Below are positions 54,049 through 61,692 of a DNA stretch of 64,000 nt, one piece after another; position 1 is the stretch's first letter; each line of letters opens with the position of its first letter. The DNA is from Nocardia sp. NBC_01503 (lineage in GTDB: Bacteria > Actinomycetota > Actinomycetes > Mycobacteriales > Mycobacteriaceae), in the NCBI RefSeq assembly GCF_036327755.1, contig NZ_CP109596.1:3596001-3660000 (forward strand), read 5' to 3'. A program made the position numbers and the translations under genes. The notes beneath the pieces were generated by a model. The model was not told where the DNA came from and made no database searches. It saw only the letters and a program-made list of their open reading frames with translations.

Positions 54049-55599
54049 ATGAGATTTCGGCATCGCCGTGCGCTGGCGCACTCTGAAATCTCTGTCACGC
54101 TGGCGATTTCGGGTGTCCTGACGCTCGGTGCCGTATTGCTTCCCGCGAGTCCCGCACACGCCGCCCCCGCCTATCCGTGGGCGCCGCCACCCGTTAACAG
54201 CTGTGGTGAAACGGGATTCGACCCGTTGGCCCGGCAGCCGAATCCTGACCCGGTGCAGCCGCAGCAGGACGCCACCATCAAGATCCCGGTTCCGGTGCCG
54301 CAAGTGGTCTTCGTTCAGGTGCCCGGACCCAAACCTGACAACACTCGAATCGACTCCGCCGCACTGCCCTCGGACCCATGCGCCAATCCGTGCCCGGAGG
54401 TTCGGGACAATCCGGCTCCGGATCCGGCCTCGCCGCCGGGTGATACCGGTAGCGGGTTGTCACTGCCGCGTATCGAGGTGCAGCCCGAATCCGAACCGAT
54501 TCCCATTCCGGTTCCGGGCGGCGACGGTCCTGTTCCGCAGCCCGCGCCGAGTGCGGATCCGCAACCGCCCGCACCCGCGCCCGCCGCCGCGCCGATCGCG
54601 GCGCCACAGGTGGATTCGGTCCAATTGGTCGATCAGGTGACCGGGCACGGCTCGCTCAATCGCACAGATATGCGCTGGTCCGTCGATGGTACCGACCTCG
54701 GCCTGATGTGGGAGAGCAAGCCCGGTCAAGTAGCCGTCGTCTTCGGCGACACCTTCGGCAAGGGATGGAAGCCCACCGGTGCCGGAACCGATGAGCAGGA
54801 ATGGCGCAGCAATGTCATCGCCTACAGCAGCGAACGGGATCTCTCCAAAGGACTCGTCCTGGACGATTTCGTGCAGGACCGGCGCTGTCATGCCGCGGAG
54901 ATCCTGGACAGCCGCAAGATCAAGAATTTCGAGCACACCACCATTCCCACTTCGGGATTCGCCATCGGCGACCGGCAATACCTGACCTATATGTCGATCA
55001 ACCACTGGAGTCGTATCCCAGGTATGTGGTGGACGAATCTGGGCGGCATCGCCTGGTCCGATGATGATGGCCGTACCTGGACCAAATCGCAATGGGCGCG
55101 CTGGGACAACCTTTTCGGGGTCGGGCGGTTCCAGGTCGCGACCATGGTGCCGCACGGTGATTACGTGTACATGTTCGGCACGCCCAACGGCCGGCTCGGC
55201 GTGATCGGCCTGGCGCGGGTGCCGGCCGCGCAGGTGCTCAACAAGTCCGCGTACCAGTACTGGGTCGACGGCACCTGGGTGCCCGCCGATGGCGCGAACG
55301 AATTGCTTGCCACCCCTTTGGTTTCCGGGACCGCGAGCGAGCTGTCCGTGCGCTACGACCAGGACTCCGGGCAGTGGCAGATGGTGTATCTCGATGTGAT
55401 GCGCGGGCAGATCGTGCTGCGCACCGCCGTGGATCCGCAGGGCGTGTGGACCGAGCCGGTGCCGCTGCTCAGTACGCAGGACTATCCGACTGCGTACGGC
55501 GGCTTCATCCATCCGTGGTCGACCGGTAAGGATCTGTATTTCACGATGTCGGCGTGGAACAGCTACAACGTGTACCTCATGCACGCGACCTTGAAGTGA
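54049..55599 (+). CDS. secreted DUF4185 protein (GH183 endo-D-arabinanase family)
   Basis: The 516-residue protein has a signal peptide (cleavage near AHA-AP, about residue 38), a long Pro/Pro-Ala linker (about 70-185) and a DUF4185 five-bladed-propeller domain (about 190-516: VTGHGSLNRTDMRWSVDGTD, VAVVFGDTFGKGW, HTTIPTSGFAIGDRQYLTYM, TQDYPTAYGGFIHPW). DUF4185 founded glycoside hydrolase family GH183, whose characterised members are endo-D-arabinanases acting on arabinogalactan and lipoarabinomannan. ATG at 54049 follows AGAGGGGGA. Its place between LysB and tail genes suggests a role in crossing or lysing mycolate envelopes; it could also be an unrelated host gene. Activity is not shown. Confidence 0.8.
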   Translation: MRFRHRRALAHSEISVTLAISGVLTLGAVLLPASPAHAAPAYPWAPPPVNSCGETGFDPLARQPNPDPVQPQQDATIKIPVPVPQVVFVQVPGPKPDNTRIDSAALPSDPCANPCPEVRDNPAPDPASPPGDTGSGLSLPRIEVQPESEPIPIPVPGGDGPVPQPAPSADPQPPAPAPAAAPIAAPQVDSVQLVDQVTGHGSLNRTDMRWSVDGTDLGLMWESKPGQVAVVFGDTFGKGWKPTGAGTDEQEWRSNVIAYSSERDLSKGLVLDDFVQDRRCHAAEILDSRKIKNFEHTTIPTSGFAIGDRQYLTYMSINHWSRIPGMWWTNLGGIAWSDDDGRTWTKSQWARWDNLFGVGRFQVATMVPHGDYVYMFGTPNGRLGVIGLARVPAAQVLNKSAYQYWVDGTWVPADGANELLATPLVSGTASELSVRYDQDSGQWQMVYLDVMRGQIVLRTAVDPQGVWTEPVPLLSTQDYPTAYGGFIHPWSTGKDLYFTMSAWNSYNVYLMHATLK

Positions 55600-55625
55600 C
55601 GCAACGTAATTCGCGCTGATTAAGC

Positions 55626-56111
55626 TCAGGCGGCGCGCTGCTCCGCGCGCTTGCACCCACCGCAGCGGCCGTCGGATTCGTGCACCACATAGCCGGGTTG
55701 CTTGCGTCGCCGCGTTGTCATGGGCCGTCGGCAACCCAGGCAGCGGTCGGGACGCACTCGCACCTTGACCTCCTCGCCGAGTGCCAGCTGCAGGCGGCGA
55801 CGGGTAATGGTGTCGCCCCGGCAGACCACCCCGGCCATCACCACACCGTTGGCGACGGAAGGGTTTTCGTCGTCGATGAGGGTGCCCGCGCGGAGTGCGT
55901 CCTGGGCGCAGGCGCGAAAACGCTCGCGGGGGCACTCGGTAAGACACACGCGCTGGGCCGCGGCCGTGGCGGGCAGTCGATCCCAGTCGAGCGGGTACGC
56001 GGGTTCGACGAAGCCCGACAGGCCGAGGCAAGGGGGCTGAACGGAATTGGCTGCGTTGGCCGGTGACGTTGACACGCTCCAGAGGCTACAACCGGATTCA
56101 GCAAGTTGCAT
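55626..56111 (-). CDS. WhiB-like regulator with extra Cys-rich tail
   Basis: The 161-residue product has a WhiB-like block: VQPPCLGLSGF, RVCLTECPRERFRACAQDAL and VANGVVMAGVVCRGDTITRR, giving four candidate Fe-S cysteines. The central pair is CxxxC instead of the usual CxxC. A C-terminal DRCLGCRRPM and RCGGCKRAEQ could bind zinc. Phage-encoded WhiB proteins are known to change host regulation. ATG at 56111 has no clear ribosome site; a GTG at 56078 is possible. Confidence 0.7.
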   Translation of the reverse strand: MQLAESGCSLWSVSTSPANAANSVQPPCLGLSGFVEPAYPLDWDRLPATAAAQRVCLTECPRERFRACAQDALRAGTLIDDENPSVANGVVMAGVVCRGDTITRRRLQLALGEEVKVRVRPDRCLGCRRPMTTRRRKQPGYVVHESDGRCGGCKRAEQRAA

Positions 56112-56417
56112 ACATTAAATTGGTCGGTAAGTGTGCGTAATCAGGTGAAATGGCAAACTGATTGCTTGCAACATAAGGTTTTCGATGTTAGTTTTCCGCC
56201 TTGCCGTGTCGCGCCCGTGCCGCGCTTGCCCGCGTGCTGCACCGAAACCGTCTATCGCATAGGCGATGTACTGCGTGTGCACGAGACCGGCCAGTCCTGA
56301 TCGGATCGGTCCGTGAGAAAGTTGGTCACTTCCGCGGGCCGGCCACAGTGCCGAGAATACGCTGAGCGCAGCGAAAAGCGTTGTGCCACACCAAATATTT
56401 AGAAGGGGGTGATCTCT
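56112..56417. other. 306-base region before the tail operon
   Basis: It lies between the divergent WhiB-like gene and the small peptide gene and should hold both promoters. Its GC content is low for the window (TTAAATTGGTCGGTAAG, CATAAGGTTTTCGATGTTAG). No gene is supported. Confidence 0.45.
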
Positions 56418-56495
56418 GTGCTCACCGTTATCGAAGACATCGTCAAGCTGATCGGCGACCTCATTCCGCTGGTTCTGCCGCTGCTGGGCCTGTAG
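56418..56495 (+). CDS. 25-residue hydrophobic/amphipathic peptide
   Basis: GTG at 56418 is preceded by AGAAGGGGG at 8 bases and opens MLTVIEDIVKLIGDLIPLVL then PLLGL. It is a single hydrophobic amphipathic helix with acidic and Lys residues, like small membrane-active or signalling peptides. It lies at the head of the tail operon. Its role is unknown: holin-like, toxic peptide or translation leader are possibilities. Confidence 0.6.
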   Translation: MLTVIEDIVKLIGDLIPLVLPLLGL

Positions 56496-56525
56496 TCCGC
56501 TCACATCCCCGAACCGGAGATATCC

Positions 56526-56624
56526 ATGCCGCACCATGACGCCAGCGAGTCCGAAAACTCCACGCCCACAGGTACATTGACCTGCGAGGTGCGCGTCCTA
56601 TCCGTAACCGAGGAGGCGGAGTGA
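56526..56624 (+). CDS. 32-residue protein overlapping the tail terminator gene
   Basis: ATG at 56526 follows CCGGAGATATCC and gives MPHHDASESENSTPTGTLTC then EVRVLSVTEEAE. Its stop overlaps the next start by four bases (GTGA), typical of translational coupling. The function is not recognised. Confidence 0.6.
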   Translation: MPHHDASESENSTPTGTLTCEVRVLSVTEEAE

Positions 56625-57064
56625 CCACCCTGCAGCGCGGTGAGTTCCCGGACTTCGAACAGTTCCTCTGCGATCTGCTCAACCCGATCGCGGCGACCGT
56701 GCCCGCTCTCCCGCAGACCGCTGCCCAGATCGTGCTGCCGCTGATCTGGGTCCGTAAGACCGGCGGCGTCCTCGACGTCAACGCCATCACCTACAAGGCC
56801 CAGGTGCAGATCGTCGTTTTCGGCACCGACCGCCTGCAGGCGCAAAACCTGGCGATCAGGGTGCGCGACGCGGTGCTGTGCGCACCGGCCGCCACCACCA
56901 CCGACGGTGTTCTCATCGACTACGTCGAGGAGATCACCTCCAGTGAGCCGAAATTCCACGCCCCCATCCTGCGCCGCAGCCGCGGGCTGACCGAGGTCCC
57001 CGACCTGGACCCTCTCAACCAGATGGTCGACCTCGCCTTCAGCATCGAAGCTCGGCGACAGTAG
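56621..57064 (+). CDS. phage tail terminator-like protein
   Basis: The 147-residue product (FPDFEQFLCDLLNPIAATVP, VLDVNAITYKAQVQIVVFGT, DRLQAQNLAIRVRDAVL) has size, composition and position of siphophage tail terminator proteins, which cap the tail tube before head joining. It precedes the major tail gene by two genes, as in actinophages. The family assignment rests on pattern and position. Confidence 0.65.
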   Translation: MTTLQRGEFPDFEQFLCDLLNPIAATVPALPQTAAQIVLPLIWVRKTGGVLDVNAITYKAQVQIVVFGTDRLQAQNLAIRVRDAVLCAPAATTTDGVLIDYVEEITSSEPKFHAPILRRSRGLTEVPDLDPLNQMVDLAFSIEARRQ

Positions 57065-57079
57065 GAACGAGATCGCCTC

Positions 57080-57799
57080 GTGTCAGACCACTCCGAGGAT
57101 CCCGCCGAGGATCAATCCGCCGAGCGCCCCGGTGAGTCGCTGTACAACGGTATGTTCGCCCTCGACGGTGTATCCGGCTCGTCCTTCTTGAACGGTATGT
57201 CCAGGGCTCTCGGTGAGAGCGCCTTCCAGGGCATCGAAAAGGCCGTCGAAATACTCAATCCCGAGCTCTTCGTCGGATGGGAGACCTTCAAGAAGGTCGC
57301 CTCGCCATTTCAGAACCTCGGCAGCACCGCGGGTAAGATTCTGCGGATCAAGGGCCGCATCCCGAACCTCGATCCGCACGTTTACGGCAATGACGGACCG
57401 CTGTCTACCACTCGCACCGGCACGCTGTTCAACTTCTTGAACCCGCTGAAGAGTTATGTCGGCGGCAAGGTGTTCTCCGCCGTTTCCGAGCAGGTGCAGA
57501 AAGCCTTGGCCGGCAACAACAATGCCGACGCTCAGAATAGTGACAACCCGGGTGATGGCAGCCCCGCGAACGGTCAGCAGAACCCGCCCGATATCAGCCA
57601 GCTGGCCTGGAACGCCCTGCAGAACGCCGGGCGTGACATCACCAAGTTCACCACGCCCATGCTCACCGTGCCGACCACGGCACTGGGTGAGAACGTCCAG
57701 GTGAACAAGGCTTTCAGCATTGTGATGGACCTGGCCCCGTACGAGACCCTGGCGCGGGATCGGCGCAACGACGCCATCCTGGCCTTCCCGTACAAGTGA
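57080..57799 (+). CDS. phage-like hypothetical protein in tail operon
   Basis: The 239-residue protein (YNGMFALDGVSGSSFLNGMS, GKILRIKGRIPNLDPHVYGN, MLTVPTTALGENVQVNKAFS) follows the tail terminator by 15 bases. It has no signal peptide or membrane helix. It may be a tail or chaperone component, or an effector carried by the particle. I do not recognise a family. GTG start. Confidence 0.65.
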   Translation: MSDHSEDPAEDQSAERPGESLYNGMFALDGVSGSSFLNGMSRALGESAFQGIEKAVEILNPELFVGWETFKKVASPFQNLGSTAGKILRIKGRIPNLDPHVYGNDGPLSTTRTGTLFNFLNPLKSYVGGKVFSAVSEQVQKALAGNNNADAQNSDNPGDGSPANGQQNPPDISQLAWNALQNAGRDITKFTTPMLTVPTTALGENVQVNKAFSIVMDLAPYETLARDRRNDAILAFPYK

Positions 57800-57977
57800 A
57801 ATCCGGTACCGCACAGCGGGATTCGTAACCGCTCCGCGCATCGCCCGCATACTCGCCGATCCTGCCGCGCAGGTGTCGGTCGTCCCCCTTCCGCCGGGGG
57901 CCGTTTCACGGTGCCCACCCACGGGCGCCTTCTTCGCAATCCCGCCCGGCTCGCCGGGCCTTCGAAATGGAGACACA

Positions 57978-58928
57978 TTGACTGCCACTACCTTGACGGC
58001 GTTGAAGGCTGCCCAGCGTTCGCTGCTGCTCAAGCCGCTCGATGCCGCCGTGTTCCTCGCGCCCTACGGCACCCAGGCCCCGCTCGGCGGATTCACCGAT
58101 GCCGCGGGCAATCTGCAGGCCCTGCCCGCCGCCTTCCAGTCGATCGGCCTGATCGACAAGAAGACCGGTATCGCGTTCTCGCGTGGCATCACCGCCGCGC
58201 CGATCGAGTCCTACGGTGAGCTCCAGGCTGTCCGCAACGACATCACCAGCGACATCACCACTCTCGAATTCGAGCCGCAGCAGAACGCCACTGCGCTGAA
58301 CCTGCAGCTGACCACCAGCGCTGCCCTGTCGGCGATGACGCCGAGTTCCACCAATGGTGAGGTGTGGTTCGCCCAGCCGTCCGCCGAGAACATCACCTAC
58401 TACTCGGCCATCGTGATCGGCAAGGACGGTAACGACGCGCTGCCGACCTACGTCATCAAGGTGCTGCCGAAGGTCGCGGTCTCGAAGTTCGGTGGGGAGC
58501 AGTGGGTTCCGACCGGCGTCCTGTCGAACAAGCTGACCATGGTCGCGTTCAAGGATGATGTCGCGGGTTTCGCGGTCGCGCATTCCTACGCCGGTGCGGG
58601 CTGGCAGAAGCTGGTCGCGGCCAGCGGCATGCCGTACCTGGTCTCGGCGCTGAATGTCGCTCCGGCCGGCGCGCAGACGCTGACCATGGGCAGCAACCAG
58701 GCGCTGCAGCTGGTCGTGACCGACCAGTTCGGTGGCGTCATCGCTCCGAACATGCTGACCTTTACCAAGGGCACCGGTCTGACCACCTCGGTGAATATCA
58801 GCTCGACCGGTGTCGTCACCCCGACTTCCACCACGGGCTCCGGCGTCATCGACATCTCGTTCACCGCTCCGGCCGGCTGGCCCGCCTCCACGGCGACCAC
58901 CGCCACCGGCACCATCTCCGTCGCCTAG
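57978..58928 (+). CDS. major tail (tube) protein with C-terminal Ig-like domain
   Basis: The 316-residue protein has an N-terminal tube domain (LLLKPLDAAVFLAPYGTQAP, IDKKTGIAFSRGITAAPIES, GELQAVRNDITSDITTLEFE) and a C-terminal Big2-type Ig-like domain (LNVAPAGAQTLTMGSNQALQ, VNISSTGVVTPTSTTGSGVI), the arrangement of actinophage major tail proteins. TTG at 57978 follows TGGAGACACA. A strong hairpin terminator follows, as is usual after this highly expressed gene. Confidence 0.88.
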   Translation: MTATTLTALKAAQRSLLLKPLDAAVFLAPYGTQAPLGGFTDAAGNLQALPAAFQSIGLIDKKTGIAFSRGITAAPIESYGELQAVRNDITSDITTLEFEPQQNATALNLQLTTSAALSAMTPSSTNGEVWFAQPSAENITYYSAIVIGKDGNDALPTYVIKVLPKVAVSKFGGEQWVPTGVLSNKLTMVAFKDDVAGFAVAHSYAGAGWQKLVAASGMPYLVSALNVAPAGAQTLTMGSNQALQLVVTDQFGGVIAPNMLTFTKGTGLTTSVNISSTGVVTPTSTTGSGVIDISFTAPAGWPASTATTATGTISVA

Positions 58929-58943
58929 CCAGGGTCCCCAAAC

Positions 58944-58985
58944 GTGGACGCGTGCCGTGCTTCTCCGGTCGCGGCACGCGTCCAC
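58944..58985 (+). terminator. terminator after the major tail gene
   Basis: GTGGACGCGTGCCG and CGGCACGCGTCCAC form a perfect 14-base stem with loop TGCTTCTCCGGTCG, followed by ACTTCCTTTCG. Confidence 0.8.
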
Positions 58986-59026
58986 ACTTCCTTTCGTCCT
59001 TCATCCGGAGAAGAAATCGGGTCACC

Positions 59027-59194
59027 ATGTCCGCCATTCCTGCCCATTTCCCCGTCGCCATGACCGACGGCGAGCGCGAGTACCTCGTACCCAACGCCAC
59101 GGCCTACATGAATGCCGTCTTCTCGCGCGGTCACCGTCCGGTCGAGGCTGTGGAAACCGCTGCCGTCCCGGCGAAGTCGCGCAAGCGTTCCTGA
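59027..59194 (+). CDS. small tail-operon protein, 55 residues
   Basis: ATG at 59027 with GGAGAAGAAATCGGG upstream gives a 55-residue protein (MSAIPAHFPVAMTDGEREYL then VPNATAYMNAV). It is located between the major tail and chaperone genes, where phages often carry a small head-tail or tail protein. Function unknown. Confidence 0.65.
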   Translation: MSAIPAHFPVAMTDGEREYLVPNATAYMNAVFSRGHRPVEAVETAAVPAKSRKRS

Positions 59195-59232
59195 AACACA
59201 AATAGTCCCAACACAACCGGAGAGAAGTGAAA

Positions 59233-59571
59233 GTGGCTACACCCGAGAAGCAAACCCCCGCAGCCGACAACGAGGGCGTCGGCAGGTTCTATGAGCTCCA
59301 GCAGGAGCTTTCGGCCCGCCGCCGGGCCGCGTACCAGCTCACCGCGGACATCGCCATCCCGCCCGTTACCCGCGGCCAACTCAAGGCCCTGCGCTCGACC
59401 CGCGATGACGACGAGCAGATGACGATCGTCCTCGGTGAGCACGCCGACGCCGTGGAAGAGCTGTTCGCGGACCGCCCTTCCGACGACTGGTACGCCTTCC
59501 AGCGTGATCTCTACGCCCACCTGTTCGGCCAGGGCTCCGCGGAGCTGCCGGGGGGATCCGAGGGCTCGTAG
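59233..59571 (+). CDS. tail assembly chaperone, gpG-like
   Basis: The 112-residue protein (EGVGRFYELQQELSARRRAA, GQLKALRSTRDDDEQMTIVL, WYAFQRDLYAHLFGQG) lies in the conserved place between major tail protein and tape measure. It ends just after a slippery site. GTG at 59233 (MATPEK) has GGAGAG at a good distance; GTG 59227 is an alternative. It acts in folding or holding the tape measure and tube subunits. Confidence 0.8.
   Translation: MATPEKQTPAADNEGVGRFYELQQELSARRRAAYQLTADIAIPPVTRGQLKALRSTRDDDEQMTIVLGEHADAVEELFADRPSDDWYAFQRDLYAHLFGQGSAELPGGSEGS
59550..59556 (+). promoter_or_regulatory. programmed -1 ribosomal frameshift site
   Basis: G_GGG_GGA in the gpG frame is a canonical X_XXY_YYZ heptamer, 13 bases before the gpG stop. 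A -1 slip joins gpG to the downstream open frame (IRGLVEFWERFGAALDYDLL) with no stop until 60089, giving a 285-residue gpG-T fusion. Confidence 0.85.
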
Positions 59572-60089
59572 AGTTCTGGGAACGTTTCGGTGCCGCGCTC
59601 GACTACGACCTACTCGAGCGCGGTATCGACGTCCGGGACTGCTTCGGGCCCAACGATATTCGCGACCGCGATTGGCGCACCATCATGGCGTTCAAGGATC
59701 GTCTGCCGACCGGGAGCCACTACCGCAGCGCGGTACTGATGGACTACGAACTCGCCGAGGAACGACTCGACGCGGAGGAACAACTCGGCGAGGACCACGA
59801 AGAGGATGTTCCGTCCGGCCCTCGGCCGGAGGGCTACACCCTCGACACGTATATGCTCATGGCGATCATCGATGCCCTCAATGGCGTCCAGGCCACCATC
59901 ATCGCCGCCGCGGGCTCCGACCCGCCCACGGTCAGACCCCTGCCCCGGCCGCTGTCCGCGGTCGAGATCGTCCGCGAGGAACGCCGGGCCGGATCCATGC
60001 AGGCGCTGATCGACATGTTCACCGCACCACCGGTGCCGGACACCCCGGAAGTACTGGTAACCGAGGCCGACGAGGACTGGTCCTGGTGA
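59556..60089 (+). CDS. tail assembly chaperone extension, gpT-like (by -1 frameshift)
   Basis: This 177-residue stretch is read after the -1 slip. It contains LVEFWERFGAALDYDLLERG, FGPNDIRDRDWRTIMAFKDR and LDTYMLMAIIDALNGVQATI. The ATG at 59685 is internal and has no ribosome site, which supports expression as a fusion. The acidic C-terminus would bind the tape measure protein. Confidence 0.8.
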   Translation: MRGLVEFWERFGAALDYDLLERGIDVRDCFGPNDIRDRDWRTIMAFKDRLPTGSHYRSAVLMDYELAEERLDAEEQLGEDHEEDVPSGPRPEGYTLDTYMLMAIIDALNGVQATIIAAAGSDPPTVRPLPRPLSAVEIVREERRAGSMQALIDMFTAPPVPDTPEVLVTEADEDWSW

Positions 60090-60168
60090 CCGCTCAACCC
60101 CGGCAGGCCACGAACCACCCTGTGCATCAAAGGGTTTCGCTCCCACCTAGACGCTCGGAGGCAATCCG

Positions 60169-60366
60169 ATGACCGACTTCCCGCCCGCCCCGATGCTCGT
60201 CCCCACCCAGCCGCTCGCCGGATCGCGAGGACTATTCGGCTCGAATCGGCAAGTACTGCGAGATGAAAGGATCAATGTCGTGCTCAGTCAGATGACCCGC
60301 ACCCGTACAATATCTCGGGACGAGTCCCGCACCGCCCTGATGCACGCGTCACTGGCTCGGCGCTGA
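60169..60366 (+). CDS. 65-residue hypothetical protein
   Basis: ATG at 60169 follows TCGGAGGCAATCCG, a good ribosome site. The product (MTDFPPAPMLVPTQPLAGSR, INVVLSQMTRTRTISRDESR) is basic and probably unfolded. In phages the tape measure gene would start about here, so this could be a remnant of its start or an unrelated small protein. Confidence 0.55.
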   Translation: MTDFPPAPMLVPTQPLAGSRGLFGSNRQVLRDERINVVLSQMTRTRTISRDESRTALMHASLARR

Positions 60367-60375
60367 CGCCGAGCC
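60354..60375. terminator. hairpin between the small protein gene and the BNR-repeat gene
   Basis: GGCTCGGCG and CGCCGAGCC flank CTGA. It lies between convergent genes; no T-run follows. Confidence 0.55.
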
Positions 60376-60393
60376 GCGCGGCGATCCTCGGGT

Positions 60394-61575
60394 TCAGCCG
60401 CGTGTGAATTTCGCCGGTGTCCAGGTGCGGCCCGCATCATGGGTCAATAGCAGCCGACTATGTGGCGCGAACCCCGAAGCCATCGGTGCCGCGTCCTCTT
60501 GGAGCTGCAGTACGTAGCCGTCGGTCGAGCTGGTGAAGGCGGCATCACCGATTCCGGGAAAGTCGGTTGTCCCGGAAGACGATTCGAATGATGGAGACCA
60601 GGTTTTACCACCATCCTGCGAAGTGAGCAGGCGGGTACGGCTGCCCGGATTGTTCACAGAAATCACTATGCGGTTCGGGTCGGCCGCGCCGACGAGCCGA
60701 ACCGGGTGACCGTCACCGACAACGCCGCGGTCGACATAGCTCAGCCCACCGTCGTTCGACGTGTACAGGCGGTAGCCACCGTCGACCGGTGCTCGGGTGC
60801 CGCAGAGCAGTACGAGGTCGAGGGGTGTTGGAGCAGCCATACCCGCGAATCGCCCATTGATATCGGCGCACGGGGTCGTCCAGGCCGCCCACCTCCCGTC
60901 CATCAGGCGGGCGCCGGTGGATGGTCCAGCGGAGTCGTTGTTTGCTCCGGAAATGTAAATCTGACGGTCCACATTCACCCAGGCGCTGTCTCCGTTGCGC
61001 ACCACACTCGCCGACGATCGAATTTCGCGGGCGCCTCCGAGGTCGGTGTGCAGCGCGAAACGAGACGTCCACTGTTGTTGCGTCACAGGGCTCGTGAGGA
61101 CTTCCACGGTACCCGGCGCTGTCGCGGCGGATACTTCGAAGATCTGATCGGAATCAGTGGCCGGCACCGGAAGCGGCCGGACCGTGTCTACTCCGTTACC
61201 GGGGTAGTCGGTCGGCGACCAGGTGGACCCTCCGTCATGGGTGGCCCACTTTGTCGCACCTATCGTGGCCCAGCCGTCGGCAGCGGTCGCGAATCGGATG
61301 AGTGGGCGATCGTGGTTGTTCACAACTGGCTGCGGGGCGGGAAGCACGCTCCAGGTTCGGCCGCCATCGATGGTGTGCTCCACTGTCGCGCAGAGCTTTT
61401 CGGAGCATGGTGACGTGGTGGTGCCGATCGACCACCCCTCGCCGTTGGATACGAAGGTGACCGATGTCGGCTGAAAGCTTTGGGCTGTTTCGGCCGGATG
61501 ATGGGTCACGATCGCCCATGCGACAACTCCCGTGGCGCAGGCCGCGGCGAGGCCCGCAAGTCTCCATCTGCGCAT
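60394..61575 (-). CDS. membrane-anchored BNR-repeat (sialidase-like propeller) protein
   Basis: The 393-residue product has an N-terminal signal or anchor (LAGLAAACATGVVAWAIVTH) and at least five Asp-box/BNR-type turns (TIDGGRTWSV, THDGGSTWSP, SNDGGLSYV, SQDGGKTWSP, THDAGRTWTP), so it folds as a beta-propeller. No catalytic residues of a true sialidase were identified. It runs opposite to the tail genes and splits the run between chaperone and tape-measure-like gene, as a moron or host-benefit gene. ATG at 61575 follows GGAGGGCG; the frame to 61770 is unsupported. Confidence 0.8.
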   Translation of the reverse strand: MRRWRLAGLAAACATGVVAWAIVTHHPAETAQSFQPTSVTFVSNGEGWSIGTTTSPCSEKLCATVEHTIDGGRTWSVLPAPQPVVNNHDRPLIRFATAADGWATIGATKWATHDGGSTWSPTDYPGNGVDTVRPLPVPATDSDQIFEVSAATAPGTVEVLTSPVTQQQWTSRFALHTDLGGAREIRSSASVVRNGDSAWVNVDRQIYISGANNDSAGPSTGARLMDGRWAAWTTPCADINGRFAGMAAPTPLDLVLLCGTRAPVDGGYRLYTSNDGGLSYVDRGVVGDGHPVRLVGAADPNRIVISVNNPGSRTRLLTSQDGGKTWSPSFESSSGTTDFPGIGDAAFTSSTDGYVLQLQEDAAPMASGFAPHSRLLLTHDAGRTWTPAKFTRG

Positions 61576-61692
61576 GCAACGCCCTCCGTGTCCGTGTCCG
61601 TGACCGCGTGCCGAACGGCTCGCGGTTCGCGGTTCGACTCCCACTGTTATCACATGCATCAGCGCATGTGACGAGCGAAAGAGTGAATCACC

